The notes beneath the pieces are model-generated. The model searched no databases. It worked only from the letters and a program-made list of their open reading frames with translations, and had not been told where the DNA came from. The position numbers and the translations under genes are program-made. From Glaciimonas sp. (lineage in GTDB: Bacteria > Pseudomonadota > Gammaproteobacteria > Burkholderiales > Burkholderiaceae_D), in NCBI GenBank assembly GCA_012927585.1, contig JABBOY010000042.1:124001-188000 (forward strand): a stretch of 64,000 nucleotides of DNA, in the 5' to 3' direction. This document shows, one piece after another, positions 8,615-17,393 of the stretch; positions within the stretch are counted from its first letter, which is position 1, and the number at the start of each line of letters is the position of its first letter.

Positions 8615-9754
8615 ATGACGACTGATCAGAACGTCTCAGTAGTACCCTCACCCAGTGATGAGAAGCCTTTCCTGTCGATCTGCAATCTGGTCAAGGAATT
8701 CGATGGCGTGCGTGCAGTGGACGATGTTTCCATTGCCATCAAAAAAGGTGAAATTTTTGCTCTGCTGGGTAGTTCCGGCTGTGGCAAATCCACCTTACTG
8801 CGGATGTTGGCTGGATTCGAGAACCCGACTTCAGGCCAGATATTGTTGAATGGCCTGAATATCGTGGGCGCGCCACCGTACCAGCGTCCGATCAACATGA
8901 TGTTTCAGTCGTATGCGTTGTTTCCGCATTTGAGCGTTTGGGACAATATCGCATTCGGACTGCGTCGGGATGGTTTGGGCAAAGATGACGTTGCCGAGCG
9001 CGTCGACAAGATGCTCAATCTGGTCCAGTTGAATGCCTACGGCAAACGCAAGCCGCATCAATTATCCGGCGGGCAGCAGCAGCGCGTCGCCCTGGCGCGC
9101 AGCCTGGCTAAACGTCCGCAGTTATTATTGTTGGATGAACCGTTAGGTGCTCTGGACAAAAAGCTGCGTGAGCAAACTCAGTTTGAGCTGGTCAATATTA
9201 TTGAACAGGTCGGCGTGACTTGTGTGATGGTGACTCATGACCAGGAAGAGGCAATGACCATGGCTTCACGCATCGCAATCATGAGCGAAGGACATATTGC
9301 GCAGATTGGCAAGCCTAACGAAATTTATGAGACGCCGAATTGCCGGTTTGTGGCGGACTTCATCGGCAGTATTAATCTGTTCAACGGTGCCGTGATTGAA
9401 GATGAACCGGATCACGTTATCGTTCAATCGCCTGAGTGCAAACACTATGTCGGACACGGCATCTCCGGCACTATTGGCATGCCGGTGTCGGTCGGCATCC
9501 GTCCTGAAAAAATCATGATCAGCTTCACGGTTCCGCAAGACTTGGGTGAGGGCTTGTATAACTGCGTGGCAGGGACGCTGGTGGACTGGGCTTATCTGGG
9601 CAGCTACACGGTCTATCACTTGAAACTGGCCAGCGGGGCTCTGTTAAAGGCGACTGTCGCCAATAGCCAGCGTTCTTCCGCACATCAACCTGCGTTCGGC
9701 GAAATGGTCTATGCCAGATGGAGCCCGGATAACATCGTTGTGTTGACGCAATAA
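8615..9754 (+). CDS. potG: Polyamine ABC transporter ATP-binding subunit
   Basis: A 379-residue ABC ATPase of the PotA/PotG (CUT1-like) group. Order: Walker [15 protein letters not shown] near residue 55, Q-loop MMFQSYALFPHLSVWDNI, signature [16 protein letters not shown], Walker B LLLLDEPLGALDKKLR and switch VTHDQEEAMTMA, then a C-terminal TOBE-like domain from about residue 290 (SVGIRPEKIMI). It powers the permease pair encoded directly downstream. There is no strong Shine-Dalgarno before the ATG at 8615. A 14-bp gap leads to the first permease gene. Length and context leave little doubt. Confidence 0.94.
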   Translation: MTTDQNVSVVPSPSDEKPFLSICNLVKEFDGVRAVDDVSIAIKKGEIFALLGSSGCGKSTLLRMLAGFENPTSGQILLNGLNIVGAPPYQRPINMMFQSYALFPHLSVWDNIAFGLRRDGLGKDDVAERVDKMLNLVQLNAYGKRKPHQLSGGQQQRVALARSLAKRPQLLLLDEPLGALDKKLREQTQFELVNIIEQVGVTCVMVTHDQEEAMTMASRIAIMSEGHIAQIGKPNEIYETPNCRFVADFIGSINLFNGAVIEDEPDHVIVQSPECKHYVGHGISGTIGMPVSVGIRPEKIMISFTVPQDLGEGLYNCVAGTLVDWAYLGSYTVYHLKLASGALLKATVANSQRSSAHQPAFGEMVYARWSPDNIVVLTQ

Positions 9755-9768
9755 GAACGGATGCCGCG

Positions 9769-10686
9769 ATGAATAAAAATCTCATGAACATACTGACTTT
9801 GCGCTGGTTGACGGGCCGCCGTCTTGTGATTGGCGTGCCTTACGTTTGGTTGCTACTGGTATTTCTGGTGCCGTTTCTGATCGTCTTCAAGATCAGCGTG
9901 ACGGAAATGCTCAGTCCGGTTGACCCATTCGGTAACTTGTTGAGCTACGTTGACGGTTTCATGACACTGAAGATCAAGATTTCCAACTATATCTTTATCA
10001 GTCAGGACAATCTTTATCTACTCACCTACCTGAACTCCCTGAAGTTTGCGTTCATCACCATGCTGTTGTGTCTGGCCATTGGCTATCCGTTCGCATACTT
10101 CATGGCTCGCGCCAAGCCGACACTCCAGCCGACACTCCTGATGCTGGTAATGCTGCCTTTCTGGACCTCTTTCCTGCTACGGATTTATGCATGGAAAGGC
10201 ATTTTGGCGAACAACGGTTTGCTGAATCACTTGCTTCTTTCATTGGGCCTGATTGATGCGCCCCTGCACATGATGAATACGGCCTTTTCATTGACGCTCG
10301 GGATGGTGTACGCCTATCTGCCGTTCATGATTTTGCCGCTGTATGCAAATTTGGTGAAGCTGGATATCCGTTTCCTGGAAGCTGCAGCCGATCTGGGGGC
10401 CACGCCTTGGCAGACTTTTTGGCGCATCACGGTACCTTTGTCGAAATCAGGCATCGTTGCCGGCTCCATGCTGGTGCTGATTCCCTGCATCGGCGAGTTC
10501 GTAATCCCTGAACTGCTGGGTGGCCCGGAGACCTTGATGATCGGTCGCGTGCTGTGGGATGAGTTTTTCAGCAACAACGATTGGTCGATGGCTTCCGCCG
10601 TCACCGTCGTGATGATTCTGCTGATTTTGTTACCAATGGGTATTTTCAATAAATACCAGGCCAAGCAGCAAGGGGGCGGCATATGA
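9769..10686 (+). CDS. potH: Polyamine ABC transporter permease 1
   Basis: A 305-residue inner-membrane permease with about six transmembrane segments. The first follows the start (VPYVWLLLVFLVPFLIVFKISVTEM), and the binding-protein-dependent transport signature appears as ADLGATPWQTFWRITVPLSKSGIVAG, which contacts the ATPase. It resembles PotH/SpuG. The 3' end overlaps the next permease gene by four bases (ATGA), so the pair is translationally coupled. Substrate assignment rests on the preceding PotF/PotG-type genes. Confidence 0.93.
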   Translation: MNKNLMNILTLRWLTGRRLVIGVPYVWLLLVFLVPFLIVFKISVTEMLSPVDPFGNLLSYVDGFMTLKIKISNYIFISQDNLYLLTYLNSLKFAFITMLLCLAIGYPFAYFMARAKPTLQPTLLMLVMLPFWTSFLLRIYAWKGILANNGLLNHLLLSLGLIDAPLHMMNTAFSLTLGMVYAYLPFMILPLYANLVKLDIRFLEAAADLGATPWQTFWRITVPLSKSGIVAGSMLVLIPCIGEFVIPELLGGPETLMIGRVLWDEFFSNNDWSMASAVTVVMILLILLPMGIFNKYQAKQQGGGI

Positions 10687-11519
10687 ACGGATATCGCTGG
10701 TTTGGGCGGGGGTGGCTGTCGGTCGGTTATATCTTTCTTTACATACCGATTGTGGTGTTGATCGTGTTCTCATTTAACAGCTCGCGGCAGGACATGGTGT
10801 GGAGCGGTTTCTCGACTCAGTGGTATAGCGGCTTGTCGCAAGACACGGAAATTATTGCCGGATTTGTGCTGTCTTTGAAAATTGCGGTACTGACCGCTTT
10901 TTCATCGGTCTTGCTGGGCACGTTTGCCGCATTTGTTCTGGACCGGTATCGCCAGTTCTTTGGACGCACGCTATTTAGCAGCATGGTTAATGCGCCTTTG
11001 GTCATGCCGGAAGTCATCATCGGCCTGTCACTGTTGCTATTGATGGTATCGCTACAAAAAACTTTTGGCGGTCCTGAACGCGGCCTGGTCGCGATCTGGA
11101 TATCGCATACGCTGCTGGGTATGGCTTATGCGACTGTCGTGATCCAGTCCCGTCTGCGGGAGATGAACAAATCGCTCGAAGAAGCTGCAATGGATTTAGG
11201 CTGCAAGCCGCATCAGGTGTTCTTCCTGGTGACTTTGCCCAACATCACGCAGTCGCTGGCATCGGCCTGGTTGCTCACATTTACCTTGTCGCTGGATGAT
11301 GTCGTGTTGGCGGCATTTCTATCGGGGCCAGGATCTTCCACCATGCCGATCGTCATTTTTTCACGGGCCCGTCTGGGACTGGACCCGCGTGTCAATGTGG
11401 TGGCGGCCCTGACGATTTTGGTAGTGAGTATCGGCGTGATCTTCTCGAGCCTGTATATCGCCCGGGCAGAACGTCTGCGTCAAAGGCAGATTTCGGCAGC
11501 ATTCAACGCGGAAGCGTAG
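10683..11519 (+). CDS. potI: Polyamine ABC transporter permease 2
   Basis: A 278-residue permease that completes the importer. The first membrane segment is YIFLYIPIVVLIVFSFNSSRQ, a classic PotI/PotC start, and the EAA loop reads EEAAMDLGCKPHQVFFLVTLPNITQSLAS. The domain LDDVVLAAFLSGPGSSTMPIVIFSRARLGLDP is also typical. It begins inside the stop region of potH (ATGA overlap) and is followed after 54 bp by the porin gene, which has its own strong ribosome site. Confidence 0.93.
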   Translation: MNGYRWFGRGWLSVGYIFLYIPIVVLIVFSFNSSRQDMVWSGFSTQWYSGLSQDTEIIAGFVLSLKIAVLTAFSSVLLGTFAAFVLDRYRQFFGRTLFSSMVNAPLVMPEVIIGLSLLLLMVSLQKTFGGPERGLVAIWISHTLLGMAYATVVIQSRLREMNKSLEEAAMDLGCKPHQVFFLVTLPNITQSLASAWLLTFTLSLDDVVLAAFLSGPGSSTMPIVIFSRARLGLDPRVNVVAALTILVVSIGVIFSSLYIARAERLRQRQISAAFNAEA

Positions 11520-11573
11520 GCATGATCGTAGTACCAGGCAGCAGCATAATTTACCAATAAAAAGGGAGGCAAC

Positions 11574-12989
11574 ATGCAATATAGTATGAAAAAAATCGTC
11601 CTTGCCATCGCCATGACATTTCCGGTTGCGGCGTTTGCTCAAAGCGCGCAAGACCTCAAGGCCGAACTGGAAGCGCTGAAGACCAAGGTCAAACAACTCG
11701 AAGACATGGTTGAAAAAGTGAGCGCCAAGGCTGACATGAATGCCGCCGCCGGCGCTGCCGATGGCGAGATGAAAGCCGAGTTCAACCGCGTCAAGCTGAA
11801 CAGCGAAGCGATGGGCGAGCAGCTCGAAGCGAGCGGTTTCAAGGGCCTGAAAATATCGGGTTATATGGATCCAACCTATATCATGAACCAGCGCCAGAAC
11901 ACCTCCAGTTTTGTATTCATGAAGAATTTCGGTAATCCGAACAGTCAGGGCGGGCCGGGTTCGGGTGCATCGTATGCCTATGACAATGCCTTTTTCGGTT
12001 CAGCGTTGATTAGCTTTGAGAAGGAAATGGAAGGCGGTACCAAGTGGTTGTTGGAATTGATGCCGCACAAGAGTGGTGGCGATGGCGGCGGCTATAACAC
12101 CAACTCCATCGTGAATCAGGCCTTTGTGACGATTCCGCTGGATTCCGGCACTAAATTCATCGCCGGTCAGGTCGGTTCCTGGCAGGGCTATGAATACCAG
12201 CGCGCCGACATGAAAAAGACTATCACCGGCAACTTGCTATTTGATTTCACCGGACCGACTTTCATGACCGGTGTCGGACTGGATCATCTCGATGGAAAAT
12301 GGGAAACCAAGGCCATCATTGGCAACCTGAACAATGGACGCATCACCGATCGCCGCTCACCTACACTGCATTGGAGGGTGGATTATTCAATGGATGAGTT
12401 TACCGGCATTGGCGCAGCGGGAGTTCATGGCAAGCCCTGGAGCGGCGCCAGCCTCAACTATGGTGAACTGGATGCCTATTTTACCCGTGGCAATATTAGT
12501 CTGATGGGACAGGTTGAGACGGGCCAGTTAAAGAGTGGCAGCTTCACCGGCGAAGATACGAACTGGTTTGGTTTGTCGGCTTTAGCAGCCTATAAATTCA
12601 CGCCACGGTTAGAGGGTTTGGTTCGTGGCGATTACATCCGAAATCAAAAGAATGGTGGGGGTACGCCTAATCTGACGTTCCCGGAATGTAATCAATCAAC
12701 CGGACTGCCACAGTCTGGTAGCGGAACACTTTGCGGCGATGCCCGCAATGGTTTTGGACCGTCACTGACAGCCATTCAAGCGTTTAATGCCGATCCAAGC
12801 ATCGGCCTGAAAGGAACCAATCGAGCCGCATTGACTTTTGGGATGAATTACACGATCAACAGCAATGCCACGCTAAAGCTCGAATTGCGTCATGATCGTG
12901 CCAGCCAAGACGTGTTCTATGATGTGAAATCAGGCACTTACAAGAACAATAACACCTTGTTGGGGGTCTCGACCTTGGTCAAGTTCTAA
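11574..12989 (+). CDS. DUF3138-type outer-membrane porin
   Basis: A 471-residue exported protein. AGGGAGGC precedes the ATG at 11574, and the signal peptide MKKIVLAIAMTFPVAAFA ends near AQS. A short coiled coil follows (LKAELEALKTKVKQLEDMVEKVSAKA), as in trimeric or anchored porins. The rest alternates polar and aromatic residues typical of beta-barrel strands (GTKWLLELMPHK, RLEGLVRGDYIR, TLKLELRHDRAS) and ends in a C-terminal aromatic residue (STLVKF), the outer-membrane assembly signal. This matches the uncharacterised DUF3138 family. Its place between the importer and puuC suggests an outer-membrane channel for polyamines or their conjugates. That role is inferred. Confidence 0.8.
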   Translation: MQYSMKKIVLAIAMTFPVAAFAQSAQDLKAELEALKTKVKQLEDMVEKVSAKADMNAAAGAADGEMKAEFNRVKLNSEAMGEQLEASGFKGLKISGYMDPTYIMNQRQNTSSFVFMKNFGNPNSQGGPGSGASYAYDNAFFGSALISFEKEMEGGTKWLLELMPHKSGGDGGGYNTNSIVNQAFVTIPLDSGTKFIAGQVGSWQGYEYQRADMKKTITGNLLFDFTGPTFMTGVGLDHLDGKWETKAIIGNLNNGRITDRRSPTLHWRVDYSMDEFTGIGAAGVHGKPWSGASLNYGELDAYFTRGNISLMGQVETGQLKSGSFTGEDTNWFGLSALAAYKFTPRLEGLVRGDYIRNQKNGGGTPNLTFPECNQSTGLPQSGSGTLCGDARNGFGPSLTAIQAFNADPSIGLKGTNRAALTFGMNYTINSNATLKLELRHDRASQDVFYDVKSGTYKNNNTLLGVSTLVKF

Positions 12990-13009
12990 CACCGGGATAT
13001 TCATAATCA

Positions 13010-13031
13010 CGGGCGCTTTGCGCCCGCTTTT
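13010..13031 (+). terminator. Intrinsic terminator between porin gene and puuC
   Basis: CGGGCGC (13010-13016) pairs perfectly with GCGCCCG (13020-13026) around a TTT loop and is followed by CTTTTA. It lies 21 bp after the porin stop and would separate the porin from puuC, at least partly. Confidence 0.75.
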
Positions 13032-13052
13032 ACTTGCTTTGGAGTATTCATC

Positions 13053-14546
13053 ATGCAAAAACAGAAAACAGATTGGCACGCACAAGCAGCCGCCATGCAA
13101 TTCGACGGCCGCGCTTTCATCAATGGTCGGCGGGTGGCGGCGCAATCGGGCGCTACCTTCGAGTGCCTGTCTCCGGTGGATGGACGCAAACTCGTAGATG
13201 CGGCGCGTTGCGATGCGGCCGATGTCGATGCAGCGGTGCTTGCGGCACGCGCGGCTTTTGACGATCGGCGCTGGGCCGGTTTGGCGCCTGCTGCGCGCAA
13301 ACGCATCCTGATCAAGTTTGCCGACTTGATGCTGCAGCACCGCGATGAACTGGCGTTGCTGGAGACGCTTGACATGGGCAAACCGATCAAATATAGCCGC
13401 AGCGTGGATGTGCCTTCTGCTGCCAACTGCATCCGCTGGTACGGCGAAGCGGTGGACAAGATTTATGACGAAATCGCGCCTACCGCCGACACTGCACTGG
13501 CGTTGATTACGCGCGAGCCAGTCGGGGTGGTGGCAGCCATCGTGCCGTGGAACTACCCGATGCTGATGGCGTCATGGAAAATCGCACCGGCGCTGGCCGC
13601 GGGCAACAGCGTGGTGCTCAAACCCTCCGAAAAATCACCATTGAGCGCCTTGCGGCTGGCTGAAATCGCACTGGAAGCCGGCATCCCGGCCGGCGTATTC
13701 AACGTGGTGCCGGGTTACGGCCATGAAGCCGGTAGCGCGCTGGCGTTGCACATGGATGTCGATTGCATTGGTTTTACCGGTTCCACCAAAGTCGGCAAGC
13801 TGATTTTGCAATACGCCGGCCAATCCAATCTGAAACGCGCCTGGACCGAGCTGGGCGGCAAATCGGCCAACATCGTTTGCGCCGATTGCCCCGATCTGGA
13901 TGCGGCGGTGAGAGCATCCATCGGTTCAATTTATTTTAACCAGGGCGAGAGTTGCAACGCGCCTTCGCGCCTGTTCGTGGAAGAATCGATCAAGGTGGAA
14001 TTCCTTACCCGCGCAGTTGCCATGCTGCCGGATTTTCAGTCGGGCGACCCACTTGACGAAGCCACCGTGATGGGTGCAATTGTCGATAGCATCCAGCTTA
14101 AAACCGTGCTCGCTTATATTGAATCCGGCCAGGCTGAAGGCGCCAAACTGGTGTCAGGCGGCTCTCAGCAGCGCACTGAATCCGGCGGCTATTATGTCGC
14201 GCCAACCTTGTTCGACGAGGTGAAAAGCAGCATGAAAATCGCCCGCGAAGAAATCTTCGGGCCGGTGCTGTCGGTGATCGGTTTCACGGATTTGAATGAT
14301 GCGATTTGCCAGGCCAATGCCACCGCGTATGGCTTGCAGGCGGCGGTCTGGACCGCGGATATCAACAAGGCGATCCAGACTGCACGCGCGTTGCGCGCCG
14401 GTACCGTGCATGTGAATTGCTACGACGAGGACGACATCACGGTGCCGTTCGGCGGCGTCAAGCAATCCGGCAACGGGCGCGACAAATCGCTGCATGCGCT
14501 GGAAAAATACACGGAACTGAAGACCACCTGGATTCGCATCGGCTAA
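13053..14546 (+). CDS. puuC: Gamma-glutamyl-gamma-aminobutyraldehyde dehydrogenase (PuuC-like ALDH)
   Basis: A 497-residue NAD(P)-dependent aldehyde dehydrogenase. Visible marks are IVPWNYPMLMASWKIAPALAAGN (cofactor site), LKPSEKSPLSALRLAEIALEAGIPAGVFNVV, GFTGSTKVGK, the catalytic Glu in WTELGGKSANIV, the catalytic Cys in NQGESCNAPSR, and EEIFGPVLSVIGF. The length equals PuuC/PauC (about 495). It would oxidise gamma-glutamyl-aminobutyraldehyde, or aminobutyraldehyde formed by SpuC, to the acid used by PuuD. GGAG lies nine bases before the ATG. A related substrate such as betaine aldehyde cannot be excluded from sequence alone, but the context favours polyamines. Confidence 0.88.
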   Translation: MQKQKTDWHAQAAAMQFDGRAFINGRRVAAQSGATFECLSPVDGRKLVDAARCDAADVDAAVLAARAAFDDRRWAGLAPAARKRILIKFADLMLQHRDELALLETLDMGKPIKYSRSVDVPSAANCIRWYGEAVDKIYDEIAPTADTALALITREPVGVVAAIVPWNYPMLMASWKIAPALAAGNSVVLKPSEKSPLSALRLAEIALEAGIPAGVFNVVPGYGHEAGSALALHMDVDCIGFTGSTKVGKLILQYAGQSNLKRAWTELGGKSANIVCADCPDLDAAVRASIGSIYFNQGESCNAPSRLFVEESIKVEFLTRAVAMLPDFQSGDPLDEATVMGAIVDSIQLKTVLAYIESGQAEGAKLVSGGSQQRTESGGYYVAPTLFDEVKSSMKIAREEIFGPVLSVIGFTDLNDAICQANATAYGLQAAVWTADINKAIQTARALRAGTVHVNCYDEDDITVPFGGVKQSGNGRDKSLHALEKYTELKTTWIRIG

Positions 14547-14624
14547 AGCCCATTGGCGCATTGCGCGCCAGGCTTTTGTCCGCGTAGATAAAATATGCAA
14601 TGCAAGCATGTTCCAGTTTTTATG

Positions 14625-14685
14625 CCAGTATTTTTATAGATGTTTTATTAATATGCGGAGAAGGCATTGTTTTTACCTATACTCA
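14625..14685 (-). repeat. Palindromic intergenic repeat, copy 2
   Basis: A 61-bp copy in reverse orientation: on the minus strand it starts TGAGTATAGGTAAAAAC, has CTTCTCCGCATA at the centre and ends AAAATACTGG. It lies 79 bp after puuC, in the puuC-tupA gap. Confidence 0.65.
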
Positions 14686-14765
14686 CGTTTGTATTTGACG
14701 CTGAAGCCAATGTTAATTTAAACATAAACGCCAAATTTTTTTAAATCACTACACAGGAGCGCTCC

Positions 14766-15584
14766 ATGTTACGCCGTCACGTTTTACGTTTTTCCATAGC
14801 ACTTGCCCTTACTCCGTTATTAACCGGGTTCGCCGCAGCACAGGAAGTCATCAAACTGTCCACCACCACGAGTACGGAAAATTCCGGCTTGCTGAGCTAC
14901 CTGCTGCCGCAATTCGAGGCCAGCACCCATACCAAGGTGCACGTGATCTCGGTTGGCACCGGCAAGGCGCTGGAGTTGGCAAAAAATGGCGATGTCGATG
15001 TGACGCTGGTGCATGCGCGTCCTTCCGAAGACAAGTTCATGGCCGCCGGATATGGCGTGAATCGGCGTGACGTGATGTACAACGATTTCATCATCGTCGG
15101 GCCGGCAAACGACCCGGCCGGTATCCACGGCAGCAAAGACGTGATCGGTGCAATGAAGAAGATTGTCGATAGCAAGGCCAAATTCATCTCGCGCGGCGAC
15201 AACTCCGGCACCGATCAAATGGAAAAAGTGTACTGGAAAGAAGTTGGCGTCAAGCCGCAAACGTCGTCCTACATTTCTGCAGGTCTGGGCATGGGCGAAG
15301 TCCTGACAATGGCGGCGCAATTGCAAGCTTATACCCTGACCGACCGCGCAACTTATGGCGCGTATCGGGCCAAAACCGGTTTGGCGGTGGCGGTGCAGGG
15401 CGATTCGAAAATGTTCAACCCCTACGGCATTATTGCTGTCAATCCGGCCAGATACAAAGACGTCAATTACACAGGGGCAATGTTGTTGATTAATTGGCTT
15501 ACTTCAGACGAAGGGCAAAAGAAAATTGCTGATTTCACAGTTGATGGACAACAACTGTTTTATCCGTCGGCAACTAAACAATAG
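14766..15584 (+). CDS. tupA: Tungstate/molybdate-type ABC substrate-binding protein (TupA family), orphan
   Basis: A 272-residue exported binding protein. AGGAG precedes the ATG, and a signal peptide with an arginine-rich start (MLRRHVLRFSIALALTPLLTGFAAA) ends near AQE. The mature protein begins IKLSTTTSTENSGLLSYLLPQFEA, the typical TupA ligand loop, and continues SVGTGKALELAKNGDVDVTLVHARPSEDKF and SRGDNSGTDQMEKVYWKEVG, which supply oxyanion-binding Ser/Thr. TupA proteins bind tungstate with very high affinity. No permease or ATPase partner (TupB/TupC) lies beside it here, so it must work with a system elsewhere or act alone. Molybdate as ligand is possible. Confidence 0.83.
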   Translation: MLRRHVLRFSIALALTPLLTGFAAAQEVIKLSTTTSTENSGLLSYLLPQFEASTHTKVHVISVGTGKALELAKNGDVDVTLVHARPSEDKFMAAGYGVNRRDVMYNDFIIVGPANDPAGIHGSKDVIGAMKKIVDSKAKFISRGDNSGTDQMEKVYWKEVGVKPQTSSYISAGLGMGEVLTMAAQLQAYTLTDRATYGAYRAKTGLAVAVQGDSKMFNPYGIIAVNPARYKDVNYTGAMLLINWLTSDEGQKKIADFTVDGQQLFYPSATKQ

Positions 15585-15614
15585 TCAGGTAAATTTTCAG
15601 ACAGTGCGGCTCAA

Positions 15615-15648
15615 ATGTCATCAAATCGTCATACGGTGCGACTACAGT
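15615..15648 (+). promoter_or_regulatory. Candidate Pho box and -10 element for ppx
   Basis: ATGTCAT-CAAA-TCGTCAT (15615-15632) resembles the PhoB box (two CTGTCAT 7-mers, 11-bp period). TACAGT (15643-15648) follows after exactly 10 bp, the same spacing as at pstS. A perfect hairpin GCGATAGTCTCGACTATCGC (15660-15679) lies in the leader. Confidence 0.6.
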
Positions 15649-15807
15649 GAATAGTGTGGGCGATAGTCTCGACTATCGCTGTATATTGACGCTTTATTTC
15701 ACGAAAATCCCGCTGAAATCCCGCTTTCTCTAAAATACGGCCGCTGCATTTGCGGCCTGTTTGGCTTTGGTCCGGGTTCGGTACGCGATTGAATACGAGA
15801 GGGTTGC

Positions 15808-17265
15808 ATGTTTGCTGCAGTAGATTTAGGTTCAAATAGTTTTCGTTTGCATATCGGTGTGCATGACGGCGAGACAATACGCGTAGTCAAAAGTTCGCGG
15901 GAGGCGATTCGCTTCGCCGCCGGCCTGGACCAGAATGGCTTTTTGACCGCGCAAGCGATGCAGGGTGCGATAGAAACCCTGCGTCGTTTTAACACCGTAT
16001 TGGCAGCCTTTCCGCTGCATGCGGTCAGGGTAGTGGCGACTAATACTTTTCGGATCGCTAAAAATTCGGCCGATTTTCTACCGTTGGCGGAACAGGCGAT
16101 CGGGTATCCGATCGAGATTATTTCGGGTGAAGAAGAAGGGCGCCTGATTTACATGGGCGTCGCGTGTTCGGTAGCACTCGCCAATGAGCGGCGGTTAGTG
16201 CTTGACATCGGCGGCGGCTCAACCGAGCTGATTTTGGGGCGCGGCCCCGACATCGAGCATGTCGAGTCATTCGGCATCGGCACCGCCAAGCAAAGTTTGA
16301 TATTTTTTCCTGGCGACCGTATCGATGCGGTGACTTTCGATGCTGCAATACTTTCCGCCCGCAGCCATTTTGAAGATGCTGCACCGCCCTATCATCCCGA
16401 CAACTGGTCGATTGCCTACGGTTCTTCTGGAACCATGCGGGCGATTTCGGATGCGATTCTGAAGAATGGCCTTGGCGATGGCGCGCTATCGCACGCTAAT
16501 CTGGATGTTCTCCGGCAGCGCCTGATTGCGTTTGGCAGCATCGATAAGATCGATCTGATCGGCTTGAAACCGGAGCGCGCGGCAGTGCTGGTGGGTGGAT
16601 TGTCGATTTTGATCGGCGTGATTCAGGAGCTTGGCATTTCCAGCATGCGACCGATTGCGGCTGGCCTGCGCATGGGCGTCATGTGGGATTTGTATTTGCG
16701 TTCCACCCGGCGTGACCGACGCGAGCAAACTGTGCGCGATTGCCTGCAACGCTTTCATGTGGTGGAAAAGCGCGCCAACAGCGTCGCTGCTATTGCCGCC
16801 GCCCTGTACCGGCAACTGAAACCGACCTCTGACGCCCTCGGCAAGCAACTCTACTGGAGCGCACTGCTGCATGAGGTGGGCTTGGCGGTGTCGCAGACCG
16901 ATTACCACAAGCACGGTGCTTACCTGATCGAGCATGCTGATTTGCCCGGTTTTACGACCCGCGAGCAAAAACTGATGAGCCGTCTGATCCTGGCGCAAAA
17001 GGGCAACCTGCGTAAAGTTAGTGACGTTTTATCCAATCCAGATTCAGCTAAGGCAATATTGGCGTTACGTTTGGCGGTCATATTCATGCATTCGCGCATC
17101 GATTTGGATGTGAGCAGCCTGCGCCTGAAGATGAAAAGCCGGATCGAACTGGATCTGAGCCGTGACTGGGTCGCGAGCCATCCGACTATTTCTTACTGGA
17201 TGGAAAAGGAAATCGATTGCTGGGAAGATGTCGATGTCGACTTCGTTATCAAGCGCACTGCGTGA
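15808..17265 (+). CDS. ppx: Exopolyphosphatase / pppGpp phosphohydrolase (Ppx/GppA family)
   Basis: A 485-residue cytoplasmic ASKHA-fold enzyme that releases phosphate from polyphosphate chain ends. Marks: FAAVDLGSNSFRLHIG at the start, RVVATNTFRIAKN, ISGEEEGRLIYMGV (catalytic Glu), LVLDIGGGSTELILG and YGSSGTMRAI. The C-terminal part from about residue 310 is the HD-like domain (LYWSALLHEVGLAVSQTDYHKHGAYLI). GAGAGGG precedes the ATG at 15808. Ppk, the opposing enzyme, lies at 36-38 kb. A Pho-box-like site upstream suggests induction in low phosphate. A GppA role cannot be excluded, but the length and lone copy favour Ppx. Confidence 0.9.
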   Translation: MFAAVDLGSNSFRLHIGVHDGETIRVVKSSREAIRFAAGLDQNGFLTAQAMQGAIETLRRFNTVLAAFPLHAVRVVATNTFRIAKNSADFLPLAEQAIGYPIEIISGEEEGRLIYMGVACSVALANERRLVLDIGGGSTELILGRGPDIEHVESFGIGTAKQSLIFFPGDRIDAVTFDAAILSARSHFEDAAPPYHPDNWSIAYGSSGTMRAISDAILKNGLGDGALSHANLDVLRQRLIAFGSIDKIDLIGLKPERAAVLVGGLSILIGVIQELGISSMRPIAAGLRMGVMWDLYLRSTRRDRREQTVRDCLQRFHVVEKRANSVAAIAAALYRQLKPTSDALGKQLYWSALLHEVGLAVSQTDYHKHGAYLIEHADLPGFTTREQKLMSRLILAQKGNLRKVSDVLSNPDSAKAILALRLAVIFMHSRIDLDVSSLRLKMKSRIELDLSRDWVASHPTISYWMEKEIDCWEDVDVDFVIKRTA

Positions 17266-17393
17266 AGCCTGACCTTTAGCGCCAACACGCTTATCTCCAC
17301 GGCGTTCCAATGTGGCGACCGTGGCGTAATTTAGTACTTGCATAATCCCATTTAATTTTATATATTATTTATACTATTTATTGGAGTGTGAAA

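Noticed and set aside
15687-15740. Sigma-70 promoter just before ppx (TTGACG ... TAAAAT)
   Set aside because: Spacing does not fit 16-18 bp; the Pho-type element further upstream fits better.
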